A stretch of DNA of 64,000 nucleotides from contig DASVQI010000041.1 in assembly GCA_036389255.1 (NCBI GenBank), positions 124,001 through 188,000 of the forward strand. Reading direction: 5' to 3'. Made by a program: the position numbers and the translations under genes. Below are positions 32,713-41,542 of the stretch, in pieces. Source of the stretch: JACVRN01 sp036389255 (GTDB lineage: Bacteria > Acidobacteriota > Blastocatellia > Pyrinomonadales > Pyrinomonadaceae). The notes under the pieces are model-generated. The model ran no database searches and was not told the origin of the DNA. It saw only the letters and a list, made by a program, of their open reading frames with translations. The number at the start of each line of letters is the position of its first letter. The stretch's first letter is position 1.

Positions 32713-33513
32713 CTAAGGCTGGAGTGAATCCAGAAAGTCGCGCAAGTGCCGGTTGAATTCCTGCGGGCGTTCCAGATTGGAGACGTGGCCCGCGCCTTCT
32801 ATTACTTCAAGGCGGGAGCCGCGTATCTCCCTGTGCATAAGCTCGGCGTCCTTTGGCGGAGTCAGTTGGTCTTCACTTCCTACAATGATAAGGGTCGGGG
32901 CGAGTATGCGCGGCAACAGGTAGGTTTGGTCAGGGCGCTCCATCATGCCGCGAAGCGCTGCGGCCGCGCCCTTAGGGTCTGTGCCGAGCATCATTGCGCG
33001 CAGTTCCTCTACAACATCTTCGTGCTCGCTCAATGTCCCCGGCGCGAGTAGCTTGGGCAGCATCCCTTCCACGATTGGTTCCATGCCTTCGGATAGCGCT
33101 TGCACGGCCTGTCGCTCGCGGTTCTCGCGCGCTTCGTCCGTGTCAGCCTGCGGGCGCGTGTCCGCGAGGATAAGGTTGTGCACGCGAAGGGGGAAGTGGC
33201 GGTAGAGAGCAAGGGCCACGTAGCCGCCCATCGAAAGACCGCCCAGTGTGAAACGCTCTATGCTAAGCCCGTCCATGAGGGCCGCGACGTCTTCGGCCAT
33301 CTCGCGCATGGTAGCGGGCTGCTCGGACTGCGCTCCCGTCTCGCCAAAGCCGCGCAGGTCAGGCGTGATGACTCTGTAGCGGTCGCTGAGCGCCTCGGCC
33401 TGCGCGCGCCACATACTGCGGTTGAAGGGGAAGCCGTGCAGAAGCAGAACGGCTGGCCCGCTTCCCGCCGAGTCATAAGCCATCTCAATTCCGCGCAACC
33501 GCGCACGCTGCAT
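32713..33513 (-). CDS. Alpha/beta hydrolase
   Basis: Protein of 266 residues, cytosolic. Oxyanion motif LLLHGFPFN, nucleophile S94 in GGLSMGGYVA, acid D215 in VGSEDQLTPP and H243 in GAGHVSNLERP complete the triad. Related to the 3-oxoadipate enol-lactonase/esterase group; substrate unknown. It may be cotranscribed with the downstream thioesterase across element A5. Confidence 0.87.
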   Translation of the reverse strand: MQRARLRGIEMAYDSAGSGPAVLLLHGFPFNRSMWRAQAEALSDRYRVITPDLRGFGETGAQSEQPATMREMAEDVAALMDGLSIERFTLGGLSMGGYVALALYRHFPLRVHNLILADTRPQADTDEARENRERQAVQALSEGMEPIVEGMLPKLLAPGTLSEHEDVVEELRAMMLGTDPKGAAAALRGMMERPDQTYLLPRILAPTLIIVGSEDQLTPPKDAELMHREIRGSRLEVIEGAGHVSNLERPQEFNRHLRDFLDSLQP

Positions 33514-33543
33514 CTCTAAAACCTCTCCCGTTATTAAAGAGTT

Positions 33544-34188
33544 TCATTCAGCCCGCTTCGAGGCCGCGCCCGCTTGCGGCGCAAGCTGAGCATCGCTGGC
33601 CAGACGGTGCGTGGTGTGCTCTGTGACGGATGAAACCGGCAGACCCGCTTGTGATGCGATTGGTAGCTCTTCGCGCCTCTTCGTTGCGAGACTCATGGCA
33701 CGCTCAATCTCTTCCTTAGCCTCGTTCAGCGAGCGGCGCGACGATTCCCTCGGCACGGTAAACAGCAGGCCATTTAGCACTATACCAAAGCCTATCAGGA
33801 ACGTCGCCACGCCCGCCATAATCATGAAGAACAGGTCAGTCTCCTTCTGAGCCAGAAGGAAGAAGAAGAGCGCGCCGCCCAACCCGCACATGGCCGTGAT
33901 TACTCCGGCTCGTATTCTTCTCAAGCGGCGCTCTTCGGCCGTCTCGAAGAATTTGTCTACCTCCGGCAGCACGTTCTCTACTATCTTGAGGTCGTTCGCG
34001 TCTCTGACTTCCCTGATGCGAGCGGCTATGGCGTGGCCAATCTCTTCACGCGCGCTAGTGACGGAGGCCATCACGGTTTCCGGCCTCTCAAGCCCCTGAC
34101 GCACGGCGCGCATGTCTGTCCCGCACGAGCGGCAAAACTGGCTCGACTGACGGTCTTCAAAGCCACAGTTAGGACAAAACATAGACAC
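33544..34188 (-). CDS. Zinc-ribbon protein with two membrane segments
   Basis: Protein of 214 residues: an N-terminal ribbon FCPNCGFEDRQSSQFCRSCG, a helical cytosolic part with ENVLPEVDKFFETAEERRLRR, two adjacent membrane helices (about 95-115 and 120-145) and a hydrophilic tail rich in Glu, Arg and Ser. No known family. It resembles the other ribbon-plus-membrane proteins of this window in plan, not in sequence. Confidence 0.7.
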   Translation of the reverse strand: MSMFCPNCGFEDRQSSQFCRSCGTDMRAVRQGLERPETVMASVTSAREEIGHAIAARIREVRDANDLKIVENVLPEVDKFFETAEERRLRRIRAGVITAMCGLGGALFFFLLAQKETDLFFMIMAGVATFLIGFGIVLNGLLFTVPRESSRRSLNEAKEEIERAMSLATKRREELPIASQAGLPVSSVTEHTTHRLASDAQLAPQAGAASKRAE

Positions 34189-34197
34189 CTCTCAAAA

Positions 34198-34278
34198 GCA
34201 GTGATGCGTGATGAGTGACAAGTGACAGGCAAGAAAGCTTTTACAGCTTGTCACTCATCACTCGTCACTTGTCACTGC
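34198..34278. repeat. Hairpin element B2 (heptad words GTCACTC)
   Basis: The right arm reads GTCACTC, ATCACTC, GTCACTT, GTCACTG (period 7), with the complementary left arm and a loop around GAAAGCTTTTAC. It lies 40 bases after the stop of the VWA gene and before the start of the ribbon gene. Same family as B1 in the atp operon. Confidence 0.87.
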
Positions 34279-34318
34279 CTTTTACGTCCTGTGACGTTTG
34301 ATAGTTTCGGCCAATCTT

Positions 34319-35656
34319 TTAGCGTACGCGGCTGCGCCTTCGCTTCAGGAAATCAATCAGCACGAACTGCGAGAGGTTGTTCGGGTTGGCGAAGTAGGCG
34401 CGGCCCATCGTCATGGCCGTCATCTCTTTGACGAACTCCACGAGGTAATAATCGCTGGCCAGCATGAAGGTGTTAATCATAATACCGGCCTTGCGGCAAG
34501 CCTGAACTTCCCTGAGCGTGGCCGCCATAACGAACGGGTCAAGGCCCATAGGATTTTTGTAGAGCCTGCGGCCATCGCTTGCGCCTGTACGGCTGCCCGG
34601 CTCACGAAAGCTCGCGCGGGCCGATGGAGCCGAAGCGCCCTCGTCCAGAAAGCAGGCCGTCGGCTTGCCGTCCGTGACCATCACAATCTGCTTCATCTCC
34701 TTGCGCTGCGCCTGCAACAGACGGCGAGCCAGCCTCAGACCCTCTGCGGTGTTCGTGTGATAGGGGCCGACCTGCGTCGTAGCCAGTTGCGACATGGGCA
34801 GCTCTTCCGCCGAATCGTGAAAGAGCACGATTTTCAGAGAGTCGCCCGGATACTGCGTGCGAATCAGATGCGCCAGCGCGAGCGCCACCTTCTTGGCCGG
34901 CGTAAAGCGGTCTTCGCCGTAGAGAATCATGGAGTGCGAGCAATCCAGCATGACTACGGTCGCGCAGGAGGATTGATAATCGCACTGGTGAACGTGAAGG
35001 TCGCTGTATTCCAGATTCAAGGGGACGCCGAGCCCCTCGCGCTTGATGGCGGAGAGCAGAGTCGTGTTGACATCCATGTTGATGGTGTCACCGAACTCGT
35101 AAGGCTTGGAGGCTGCGGCGGCCTCTACGCCGGTGGATAGATGCTGCGTATCGTGTCTGCCCGAAGAGCTTTTACCCAGACTGCCCAGCAGATTTCTCAG
35201 CGTCTTGTAGCCAAGAAAGTCCAGCCCCTTCTCCGTCACCTCGAAGTGAACGTTGCGCGGGACGGGCTCTCCGACCTGACCGGGGCCGCCCTGCCTCTGG
35301 TCTTTCATCTGCGGCTGCGTCTCTTCCTTCAGCTTGAGATAGCCCTCTTCCACCAGCCGCTCTATCAACTGGTTCAGCAGCTCTTCGAGCAAAGACCCCT
35401 TGAACTTGCCCTCGTTCTCCGCGAGCATCTCCTTTACCTGTTGCTCGTCAATCATCCCTTGGTCAATCAAAGCCTGCAAGAGCGCGCGCCGCAAAGCATC
35501 CAGCGAAGTGTCCTTCTCCCTCTGCTGCCTCGTCCAGTAATAATCGTCGTCAAACCCCGAATCCAACAGCGAGTCCGACAGAGACTCCATCAGGTCGCCC
35601 AGATTAACAGACGAAACATCAAAGCCCTTGAATTTTGAATAGCGTATGAACTTCAT
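34319..35656 (-). CDS. VWA-domain protein, partner of the MoxR-like ATPase
   Basis: Protein of 445 residues. A helical N-terminal half (about 1-190, rich in Leu, Glu and Gln) is followed by a von Willebrand A domain with the metal-site motif MLDCSHSMI (DxSxS), then TNTAEGLRLA and a MVTDGKP strand. Such proteins work with MoxR-family AAA+ ATPases in assembling or activating other proteins or metal centres. The ATPase is at 36.2 kb, with a hicBA module in between. Confidence 0.83.
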   Translation of the reverse strand: MKFIRYSKFKGFDVSSVNLGDLMESLSDSLLDSGFDDDYYWTRQQREKDTSLDALRRALLQALIDQGMIDEQQVKEMLAENEGKFKGSLLEELLNQLIERLVEEGYLKLKEETQPQMKDQRQGGPGQVGEPVPRNVHFEVTEKGLDFLGYKTLRNLLGSLGKSSSGRHDTQHLSTGVEAAAASKPYEFGDTINMDVNTTLLSAIKREGLGVPLNLEYSDLHVHQCDYQSSCATVVMLDCSHSMILYGEDRFTPAKKVALALAHLIRTQYPGDSLKIVLFHDSAEELPMSQLATTQVGPYHTNTAEGLRLARRLLQAQRKEMKQIVMVTDGKPTACFLDEGASAPSARASFREPGSRTGASDGRRLYKNPMGLDPFVMAATLREVQACRKAGIMINTFMLASDYYLVEFVKEMTAMTMGRAYFANPNNLSQFVLIDFLKRRRSRVR

Positions 35657-35854
35657 TTACTTCTTTTGCCCCGGTTCAGGAACCTGCAAGTCACGACAGA
35701 TTTTCCGCGCAAGAAAATCATTTATCTCTCGATGCCTCGGAATTGAAGACGACCTTTGCGCCGCACGGTTAGCATAAACTGTATGCTTGCTGCCCTCGCG
35801 TAAAAACTCGCAGCCATGTTGCTCCAAATAGCGAATCAGGTCAGTTCGTTTCAT
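35657..35854 (-). CDS. hicA: HicA-type mRNA interferase toxin
   Basis: Protein of 65 residues: KRTDLIRYLEQHGCEFLREGSKHTVY contains the HicA double-stranded RNA-binding fold start and the catalytic His in GSKHTVY, followed by VP-like RHREI (PRHREINDFLARKI). It would cleave mRNA. The stop abuts the VWA gene start directly. It is 74 bp downstream of hicB on the same strand. Confidence 0.85.
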   Translation of the reverse strand: MKRTDLIRYLEQHGCEFLREGSKHTVYANRAAQRSSSIPRHREINDFLARKICRDLQVPEPGQKK

Positions 35855-35928
35855 GCCTTGTATAGTGGCATAAAGTTAATCATAAATGTGGGAGCAACAT
35901 TACGGGCAACATTACATTCCTTGTAAAC

Positions 35929-36153
35929 TTATGCTACTTCAACAGAAATCGTCTCGCGTATAACTTCTTCCCCCTCGATTGATTCCCGAGCCAGAGTACG
36001 ATTGGCTTCCAGAACCAGTTCAATAGCCTCTTTCAGGTTTTCTCGCGCTTCTTCAAGCGTTTCGCCCTGCGTGTTAGCTCCGGGCAGTTCTTCAACGAAG
36101 CCTATGTAACCTTCGGGGACTTTACGGTAAACGGCTTTCCAGATTGTTTCCAT
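35929..36153 (-). CDS. hicB: HicB-type antitoxin
   Basis: Protein of 74 residues matching the HicB RNase-H-like domain: YRKVPEGYIGFVEELPGANTQGETLEEARENL. The C-terminal DNA-binding domain of longer HicB proteins is missing, so it probably neutralises HicA but cannot by itself repress transcription. It starts 13 bp after the MoxR gene stop. The local sequence is more AT-rich than its surroundings. Confidence 0.85.
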   Translation of the reverse strand: METIWKAVYRKVPEGYIGFVEELPGANTQGETLEEARENLKEAIELVLEANRTLARESIEGEEVIRETISVEVA

Positions 36154-36165
36154 AAATTTTTCTCC

Positions 36166-37635
36166 TCAACTGTACCGGCTAGTCTCCGAGAGGTCGTCGT
36201 ATATCATGCCGCGACGGTCTTTGCGCGCCTTTGTGGCCGCGGTGTAGCCTCCCTCTTCGTTACGGCTGATTTTGTTCTGTGCGTAGAGCCCTTCGAGGAC
36301 GAACTCGCAGGCGGAGACTGTGAGCGCTTCGTCAGAGCGTTTGAAGTCGAAGGGGATTAAAGCCGTGTCAATTAGCTCGGGCACGGCGTCCAAAAGGTTC
36401 ATGCACTCGGAGGCAGATGCCGTGTCGGCCAGCCGAAGCGAGTTGCCGGAATCGAACCAGCGCACGGCGTCTGTGAACTCTATGCCGACGAAGTAGCCTT
36501 CGTAGATTTCTCCGGCGGCCCGCTTGATAAGGTCTCTGGCGATTTTCACAGCGCCGACCTGTTCGCCTTCATACTCAAGCTCCATCTTGCCGGTCATAGA
36601 AGGCACAGCGGCGTAGATGTCCGAGATGCGCGGCACAATCTCTTCCTCTTCCGTAAGAAGCGAGCGGCGCTCTGAGTTTGAGATGACCGATTCCATGACC
36701 GTGATTGGCAGCCGTTGCGAGACGCCGGAGCGTTTATCAATACGCTGGTCGTCGCGCGCTTCGAAGGCTATCTGCTCTACGAGTTCACGTATGAAGTCAG
36801 GCACGTTCAGGCGACCTTCCAGACCTTCGCGCTCAGTCCACGCCTCCTGACGGGTGATTTCCACGCCGAGCTGTAAGTCCGAAGGATAGTGCGTTGTAAT
36901 CTCAGTGCCTATGCGGTCTTTGAGCGGCGTGATTATCTTGCCGCGCGCGGTGTAGTCTTCCGGGTTGGCCGAGAAGACGAGCATCACGTCAAGGGGCAGC
37001 CTGACAGGGTATCCCTTAATCTGCACGTCCCCTTCCTGCATGATGTTGAAGAGCCCTACCTGAATCTTTCCGGCCAAATCCGGCAGCTCGTTGATGGCGA
37101 AGATGCCGCGATTGGCGCGCGGCAGCAACCCGTAGTGAATCGTCAGCTCATCGCTCAAGAGATGGCCGCCCTTGGCCGCTTTGATTGGGTCAACGTCGCC
37201 TATGATGTCGGCTATGGTCACGTCGGGCGTGGCCAGCTTTTCGACAAAGCGCGCGTCGCGCTCCACCCACTCCACGCGAGTCATGTCGCCGTGAAGCTCA
37301 AGCTGCTGGCGTCCGTAAGCGGAGATGGGCTGAAAGGGGTTATCGTTGATTTCCGAGCCCGCGATGATGGGGATGCGCTCGTCCAGAAGGTCTGTCAGTT
37401 GTCTGATGATGCGGCTCTTGGCCTGACCGCGCAGGCCCAGAAGGATGATGTTGTGACGCGCTAGGATGGCGTTGATTATCTGCGGCACGACCGTCTCGTC
37501 ATATCCCACTATGCCGGGAAACAGCCGCTCGCCCGCGCGCAGCTTGCGGACGAGGTTGCGCCGCATCTCGTCTTTCACGGAAGTTACCCGCCAACCGCTC
37601 TCTCTTAGCTCGCCTAAAGTTTTAGCCTGTTCCAT
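36166..37635 (-). CDS. MoxR/magnesium-chelatase-like AAA+ ATPase
   Basis: Protein of 489 residues. The P-loop reads GLRGQAKSR (normally GxxGxGKS/T) and is followed by sensor regions (AINELPDLAGKIQVGLFN as Walker B; FSANPEDYTARG sensor 1). Probably a chaperone-type ATPase that acts with the VWA protein. ATG 37635 (MEQAKTLGEL) is preferred to TTG 37674. It overlaps the sensor gene by 14 bp, so the four or five genes from 39.9 to 34.3 kb may be one transcript. Confidence 0.85.
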   Translation of the reverse strand: MEQAKTLGELRESGWRVTSVKDEMRRNLVRKLRAGERLFPGIVGYDETVVPQIINAILARHNIILLGLRGQAKSRIIRQLTDLLDERIPIIAGSEINDNPFQPISAYGRQQLELHGDMTRVEWVERDARFVEKLATPDVTIADIIGDVDPIKAAKGGHLLSDELTIHYGLLPRANRGIFAINELPDLAGKIQVGLFNIMQEGDVQIKGYPVRLPLDVMLVFSANPEDYTARGKIITPLKDRIGTEITTHYPSDLQLGVEITRQEAWTEREGLEGRLNVPDFIRELVEQIAFEARDDQRIDKRSGVSQRLPITVMESVISNSERRSLLTEEEEIVPRISDIYAAVPSMTGKMELEYEGEQVGAVKIARDLIKRAAGEIYEGYFVGIEFTDAVRWFDSGNSLRLADTASASECMNLLDAVPELIDTALIPFDFKRSDEALTVSACEFVLEGLYAQNKISRNEEGGYTAATKARKDRRGMIYDDLSETSRYS

Positions 37636-39877
37636 TTTGTGAAATACCGTCCCTCTTGATCTCGTGTTCACCAATTAAAGATGCCAGCGCTTCCGCCAGA
37701 GTTCGATGCGTTCGCATGCTTGCGAAATCCACGCCCAAGCCTATCAGCGATTGCGCCGCCTGCGCCTTGATGCCTGTGACGATTGCTTCCGCGCCTACGA
37801 GCCTGAGCGCCATCACTAGGTTGTTCAGGTTGGCGACCGCGTGCGTGTCTACGATTCGCGCGCCCGTGATGTCTATGATACAGGCGCGAGCGCCCGTCCG
37901 CGTGACTTCATCGAGCGCCGTCTGTGTTGCTCGCTGCATGCGCTCCGTGTCTAAGGAGCCGATGATTGGAAGCACAAGGACGCCGCGCCAGACGGGCACA
38001 ATCGGCGTCGAAACCTCTTCAATCATGGCGGCTCGCTCTTCGTTGAGCTCGGCCAGCGCGGCTTCGGCTCGCTTCTGTTCCTCTATGTCGGTGCAGGTGC
38101 CTATCCATTGCACGATACGCCCTCGCGCATCCCTGACGGGCACGGCGCGCGCAAGGAACCAGCGATACTCGTTGCGCGGGCGAGAATAAAAGCGATACTC
38201 AACCTCGTAAGGCACGCCGTCGCGCCACGCGCGCGTCCACTCGTCGAGCGTGCGTGCGCGGTCTTCCTCGTGCAGGGCGCTGGCAAAGCCGAAGCCCAGA
38301 GATTCTTCTTCACTCAACCCCGTGTACTCGTACCAGCGATAGTTGAAGTAGGTGTGAGAGCCTTTGGCGTCCGTGGCCCAGACTATCTGCGGCATGGCTT
38401 CCGACAGAGAGCGGTAACGGGCCTCGCTCTCCTGCAACTCTCTTTCGGCTCGCTTGCGCTTGATGCCCAGAGCTACGCCGTTTGCGACGGATGCCATCCC
38501 GTCCAGCACTATTTCCGTCAGAGTGTGGCGGGCGAACATGGCCATCACTCCCACCAGTACGTTGTCTATGATGAGCGGATAGCCAGCGAACGAAACCATG
38601 CCTTCGCGCTCTGCCCATTCCTGGTCGCCCACGCGCGGGTCGCCCACGACCGCGTTGGTCAAATGCGGCTTTCTCTCTTCGGCTATGAGGCCGATTTTGA
38701 ATTTGCCCACCGGCACGCGCGAGTGCGCTCCGTCCAGATGCGTGTAGAGCCCCGCGCTCGCCTGAAGCTCAAGCACTTTCTCAGCTTCGTTCAGCGTCCA
38801 GATGCGCGCAAACGCCCCGTCCAGATGTTTGACCAGAGCCTCGGCGCAGCGTTGGAGCATCTCCTGCTTGGTGTCGCTCTGCGTCAAAGCGACGCCGATG
38901 TCTGCGCCGAGCGCGGCCAGCCGCACGCGCTCGGCCTGAGATTCATCGTTGCGCTTGCGCTCGGATATGTCGCGTAGGATGCCCGTGAAGAAATGGTGGC
39001 CGTTCTTCACGTACTCGCTGAAGGAGACTTCGAGCGGGATTTCGTGACCGTCTTTGTGCAGGCCCGGCAGCTCGTAGCCTTCCCAGTTGATGTGCCGCTT
39101 GCCCGTCTCTATGTAGCGCCGCACGCCTTCGTTATGTAGATGGCGCAGATAGTCCGGCATGAGCATGGTCAAATCCGCGCTCATCATCTCTTCCAGAGGA
39201 TAGCCGAAGATGGTTTCGGCGGCGCGGTTGATGAAAGTGATGCGGCTCTCTTCGTTAATGATGATGATGGCGTCCGAGGCCGTTTCAGCCAGCGTGCGAA
39301 AGCGTTCTTCGGACTGGCGCAGGGCCGCTTCGGCCTCCTTGCGCTCTATGTACTGGCCTATCTGGCTGCCGACCGTTTCCATCATCTGTATGAGGTCATT
39401 GTCAGGCTCGCGCACTTCGGGGCTGAAGAACTCAAGCACGCCTAGGATTTCATTCGCCAGAAGAATGGGAAAAGCGAAGGCCGCGTGCAGTCCGGCTTTC
39501 TGCGCCATAGAGGCGCGCGGGAAGTTGCCGTTGGCCACGACATCCGTGACCCAAGAGGGTTTGCCGCTCTCCCAGACCCTGCCGGGCATTCCTTCGCCCC
39601 GCGCGAAGACGCACTGGCGGCTGCTCTCCTCGAACTCAGGTAATTCCACGCCCTGCACGTGCCACGTCTCCACGCAGCGCAGCGTGCCGGACTCCTCGTC
39701 AACACGCCAGATAGCGCCGAGCGACCAGCCAAGACTTCTACAGACGGCTTCGAGCATGCGCGGCGCAGCTTCGCTGAGCGTGTCCGAATCGGCTAACGCC
39801 CGCGTGATGGCGTACTGCGTCTCAAGCCTCAGCTCGGCCTGCCTGCGCTCGCTGTCGTTCTTCTTCGTAGGTGACAT
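37622..39877 (-). CDS. GAF-PAS-GAF-PAS-STAS sensor protein (RsbR-like)
   Basis: Protein of 751 residues without kinase or cyclase domain. Domains by eye: GAF (about 25-178), PAS (190-305, FRTLAETASDAIIIINEESR), GAF (315-475), PAS with PAC (485-602, YFNYRWYEYTGL) and a C-terminal STAS domain (622-735). The STAS carries DITGARIVDT with T671 and T678, positions resembling the phosphorylated Thr residues of RsbR stressosome proteins. It probably senses small molecules or redox state and passes the signal to a stressosome or serine kinase. No RsbS/RsbT is adjacent. Confidence 0.87.
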   Translation of the reverse strand: MSPTKKNDSERRQAELRLETQYAITRALADSDTLSEAAPRMLEAVCRSLGWSLGAIWRVDEESGTLRCVETWHVQGVELPEFEESSRQCVFARGEGMPGRVWESGKPSWVTDVVANGNFPRASMAQKAGLHAAFAFPILLANEILGVLEFFSPEVREPDNDLIQMMETVGSQIGQYIERKEAEAALRQSEERFRTLAETASDAIIIINEESRITFINRAAETIFGYPLEEMMSADLTMLMPDYLRHLHNEGVRRYIETGKRHINWEGYELPGLHKDGHEIPLEVSFSEYVKNGHHFFTGILRDISERKRNDESQAERVRLAALGADIGVALTQSDTKQEMLQRCAEALVKHLDGAFARIWTLNEAEKVLELQASAGLYTHLDGAHSRVPVGKFKIGLIAEERKPHLTNAVVGDPRVGDQEWAEREGMVSFAGYPLIIDNVLVGVMAMFARHTLTEIVLDGMASVANGVALGIKRKRAERELQESEARYRSLSEAMPQIVWATDAKGSHTYFNYRWYEYTGLSEEESLGFGFASALHEEDRARTLDEWTRAWRDGVPYEVEYRFYSRPRNEYRWFLARAVPVRDARGRIVQWIGTCTDIEEQKRAEAALAELNEERAAMIEEVSTPIVPVWRGVLVLPIIGSLDTERMQRATQTALDEVTRTGARACIIDITGARIVDTHAVANLNNLVMALRLVGAEAIVTGIKAQAAQSLIGLGVDFASMRTHRTLAEALASLIGEHEIKRDGISQNGTG

Positions 39878-39885
39878 AATGAAAT

Positions 39886-39980
39886 CAGGGGATGGGGGTT
39901 AGGGGTTAGGGGACAGTAAAGAAAGAGCGTTGGATTTTCTTTATCCATCCCCTAACCCCTAACCCCCATCCCCCATCCTG
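39886..39980. repeat. Hairpin element C2 (heptad words CCCCTAA)
   Basis: The right arm reads CCCCTAA, CCCCTAA, CCCCCAT, CCCCCAT (period 7) with the complement on the left. The loop AGTAAAGAAAGAGCG and TTGGATTTTCTTTATCCATC is shared with C1. The last five codons (MGDGG) and the TAG of the leftward Nudix-MBL gene lie inside it. Confidence 0.9.
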
Positions 39981-41518
39981 CTTTTCCACCTTCCGTCGGC
40001 TGTGCGTGTGACAAGGTTGTCGGTTTCCAATTTCTCGAGATGAGCCAGCACGGCGCGCTCTGCCATCGCATGAGCTTTCGGGTGAACGTCCGTGTAGACG
40101 CGCTCGACAATCTCCTTTGGCGTGCTGGCCCGGGCGCGCACGGCCCGCAAAATATTCTCTTCACGCTCAAGACGGTGACGAATGTACTCGTCAATCTTAG
40201 CACGGGGATTGCCGACCGCAGGCCCGTGAGCGCCGAAGAGGACGGTCAGGTGCGGGAGAGCCCTGAGACGTTCCAGCGATTCCAGATAATCACGCATGTT
40301 GCCTTCGGGCGGGTCAATCAGCACAGACCCTAAGCCGACTATGTTATCGCCTGTGATGAGCGCGCCGGTCGCTTCTTCATAAAAGCAGAGGTGGCCGCGC
40401 GCATGGCCGGGCGTGTGCATGGCTCTGAGGCGCAGGTGCGGCTCGCCTTCGAGGTCAATCAACTCTCCGTCTTCTATGAAGCGGTCAACCTTCACCTGTC
40501 CTTCAAGTGCGCTGGCCGTCAAGCGGTGCGCGGCCACGGGCACGCGGCCCCAGAGGTGTTCTCTAAGGGCATTCACGCCGCCCATGTGATCCGGATGAAG
40601 GTGCGTCAGGATTATCTCTCTTATGTTGCGCCCCTCCGCGCGAAGCTCGTCAACGCAAGCGGCCAGCGCCTCCTGTTCCTCTTCATAAACGGAAGCCGGG
40701 TCAATGATGACGACGTCGCGCGAGCCTACTAGGTAACAGTTGGTGTGCGTCGCCGGTGGCTTTGTCTGCGTGCGAACCGGAAAGCAGATGAAGCCCGGAC
40801 GGAACTCTATGCGGCGCACGGGCTCTGCGTGCGCCTGTGGAATAGAGAGAAAGCGCTCGACCAAATCCTCCGTCAATCCCCGGCTGATTGTCCTGAGCGC
40901 GTGCAGCACGGGCGGCACGGACAAAACCTCCGAGCGTTGCCAGCGCGCGACGGCTTCGCTCGCTCGCGTCCACTCGCCCGCCTCAAGCTCCGCATCGCCT
41001 TTAACATTCGGCTCCTGCTTTGACGGGCAGTTAGCCATGAAGAAGAAGGTATCGAAGCGTCTGGGGCTGAAGGGCGGCGTGACCCAGCGCCCGACGTATG
41101 TCCAGTCATTAGCATCCAGATGAAGACCGTAATGCTTTAGAAGCTGTGGCCAAGTCATGCGCTCCGATTCCAAATCATCAAGGAGCGAGGCTCGCTGGCC
41201 CACGGTCAAGGCTTGCGCGCCGCGAGCCAGAAGCACGCCCAGCTCTTCAAAGACCTCGCGTGCGGCGCACGCAATCATGGCGGCCTTTTCCTCGTCGTCG
41301 CAGTTCTCTACGGGCGTCTCTTTATCCGTCTCGTCCAACTGCCCGCCGGGGAAAGCGTGAAAGCCGCCGAGGAAGGCCAGCTTGTGGCTGCGCCTCACCC
41401 AGTAGACTTCAGGGTCGGCAAGCTCAGTCCCGTCCCTCAAGAGAATGACGACCGCAGCGTCTTTCGGCGTCGCGGCTGCAACTCTCTGTTGAGGCTTCTC
41501 TGAAGATTCTGTTATCAC
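39960..41518 (-). CDS. Nudix hydrolase-metallo-beta-lactamase fusion
   Basis: Protein of 519 residues. The N-terminal part (about 20-230) is Nudix-like: FHAFPGGQLDE, then an insertion, then REVFEELG (87-94), a split Nudix box as in NUDT7/8/19 relatives. The C-terminal part (about 240-440) is a metallo-beta-lactamase of the LACTB2 type with H306-x-H308-x-D310-H311, H372, D391 and H431, ending in a winged-helix-like tail. Expected substrates are a nucleotide-diphosphate or CoA and an ester or RNA; they are unknown. The start is GTG. The last residues MGDGG come from hairpin C2. The lower coordinate may be off by one base. Confidence 0.85.
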
Positions 41519-41542
41519 GATAAAAAAAGTCCGGGCAGGCTT

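Noticed and set aside
41146..41503. Rightward overlapping frames opposite the Nudix domain
   Set aside because: Arg/Ser-rich shadow frames with no motifs; the leftward Nudix-MBL frame is clearly coding.
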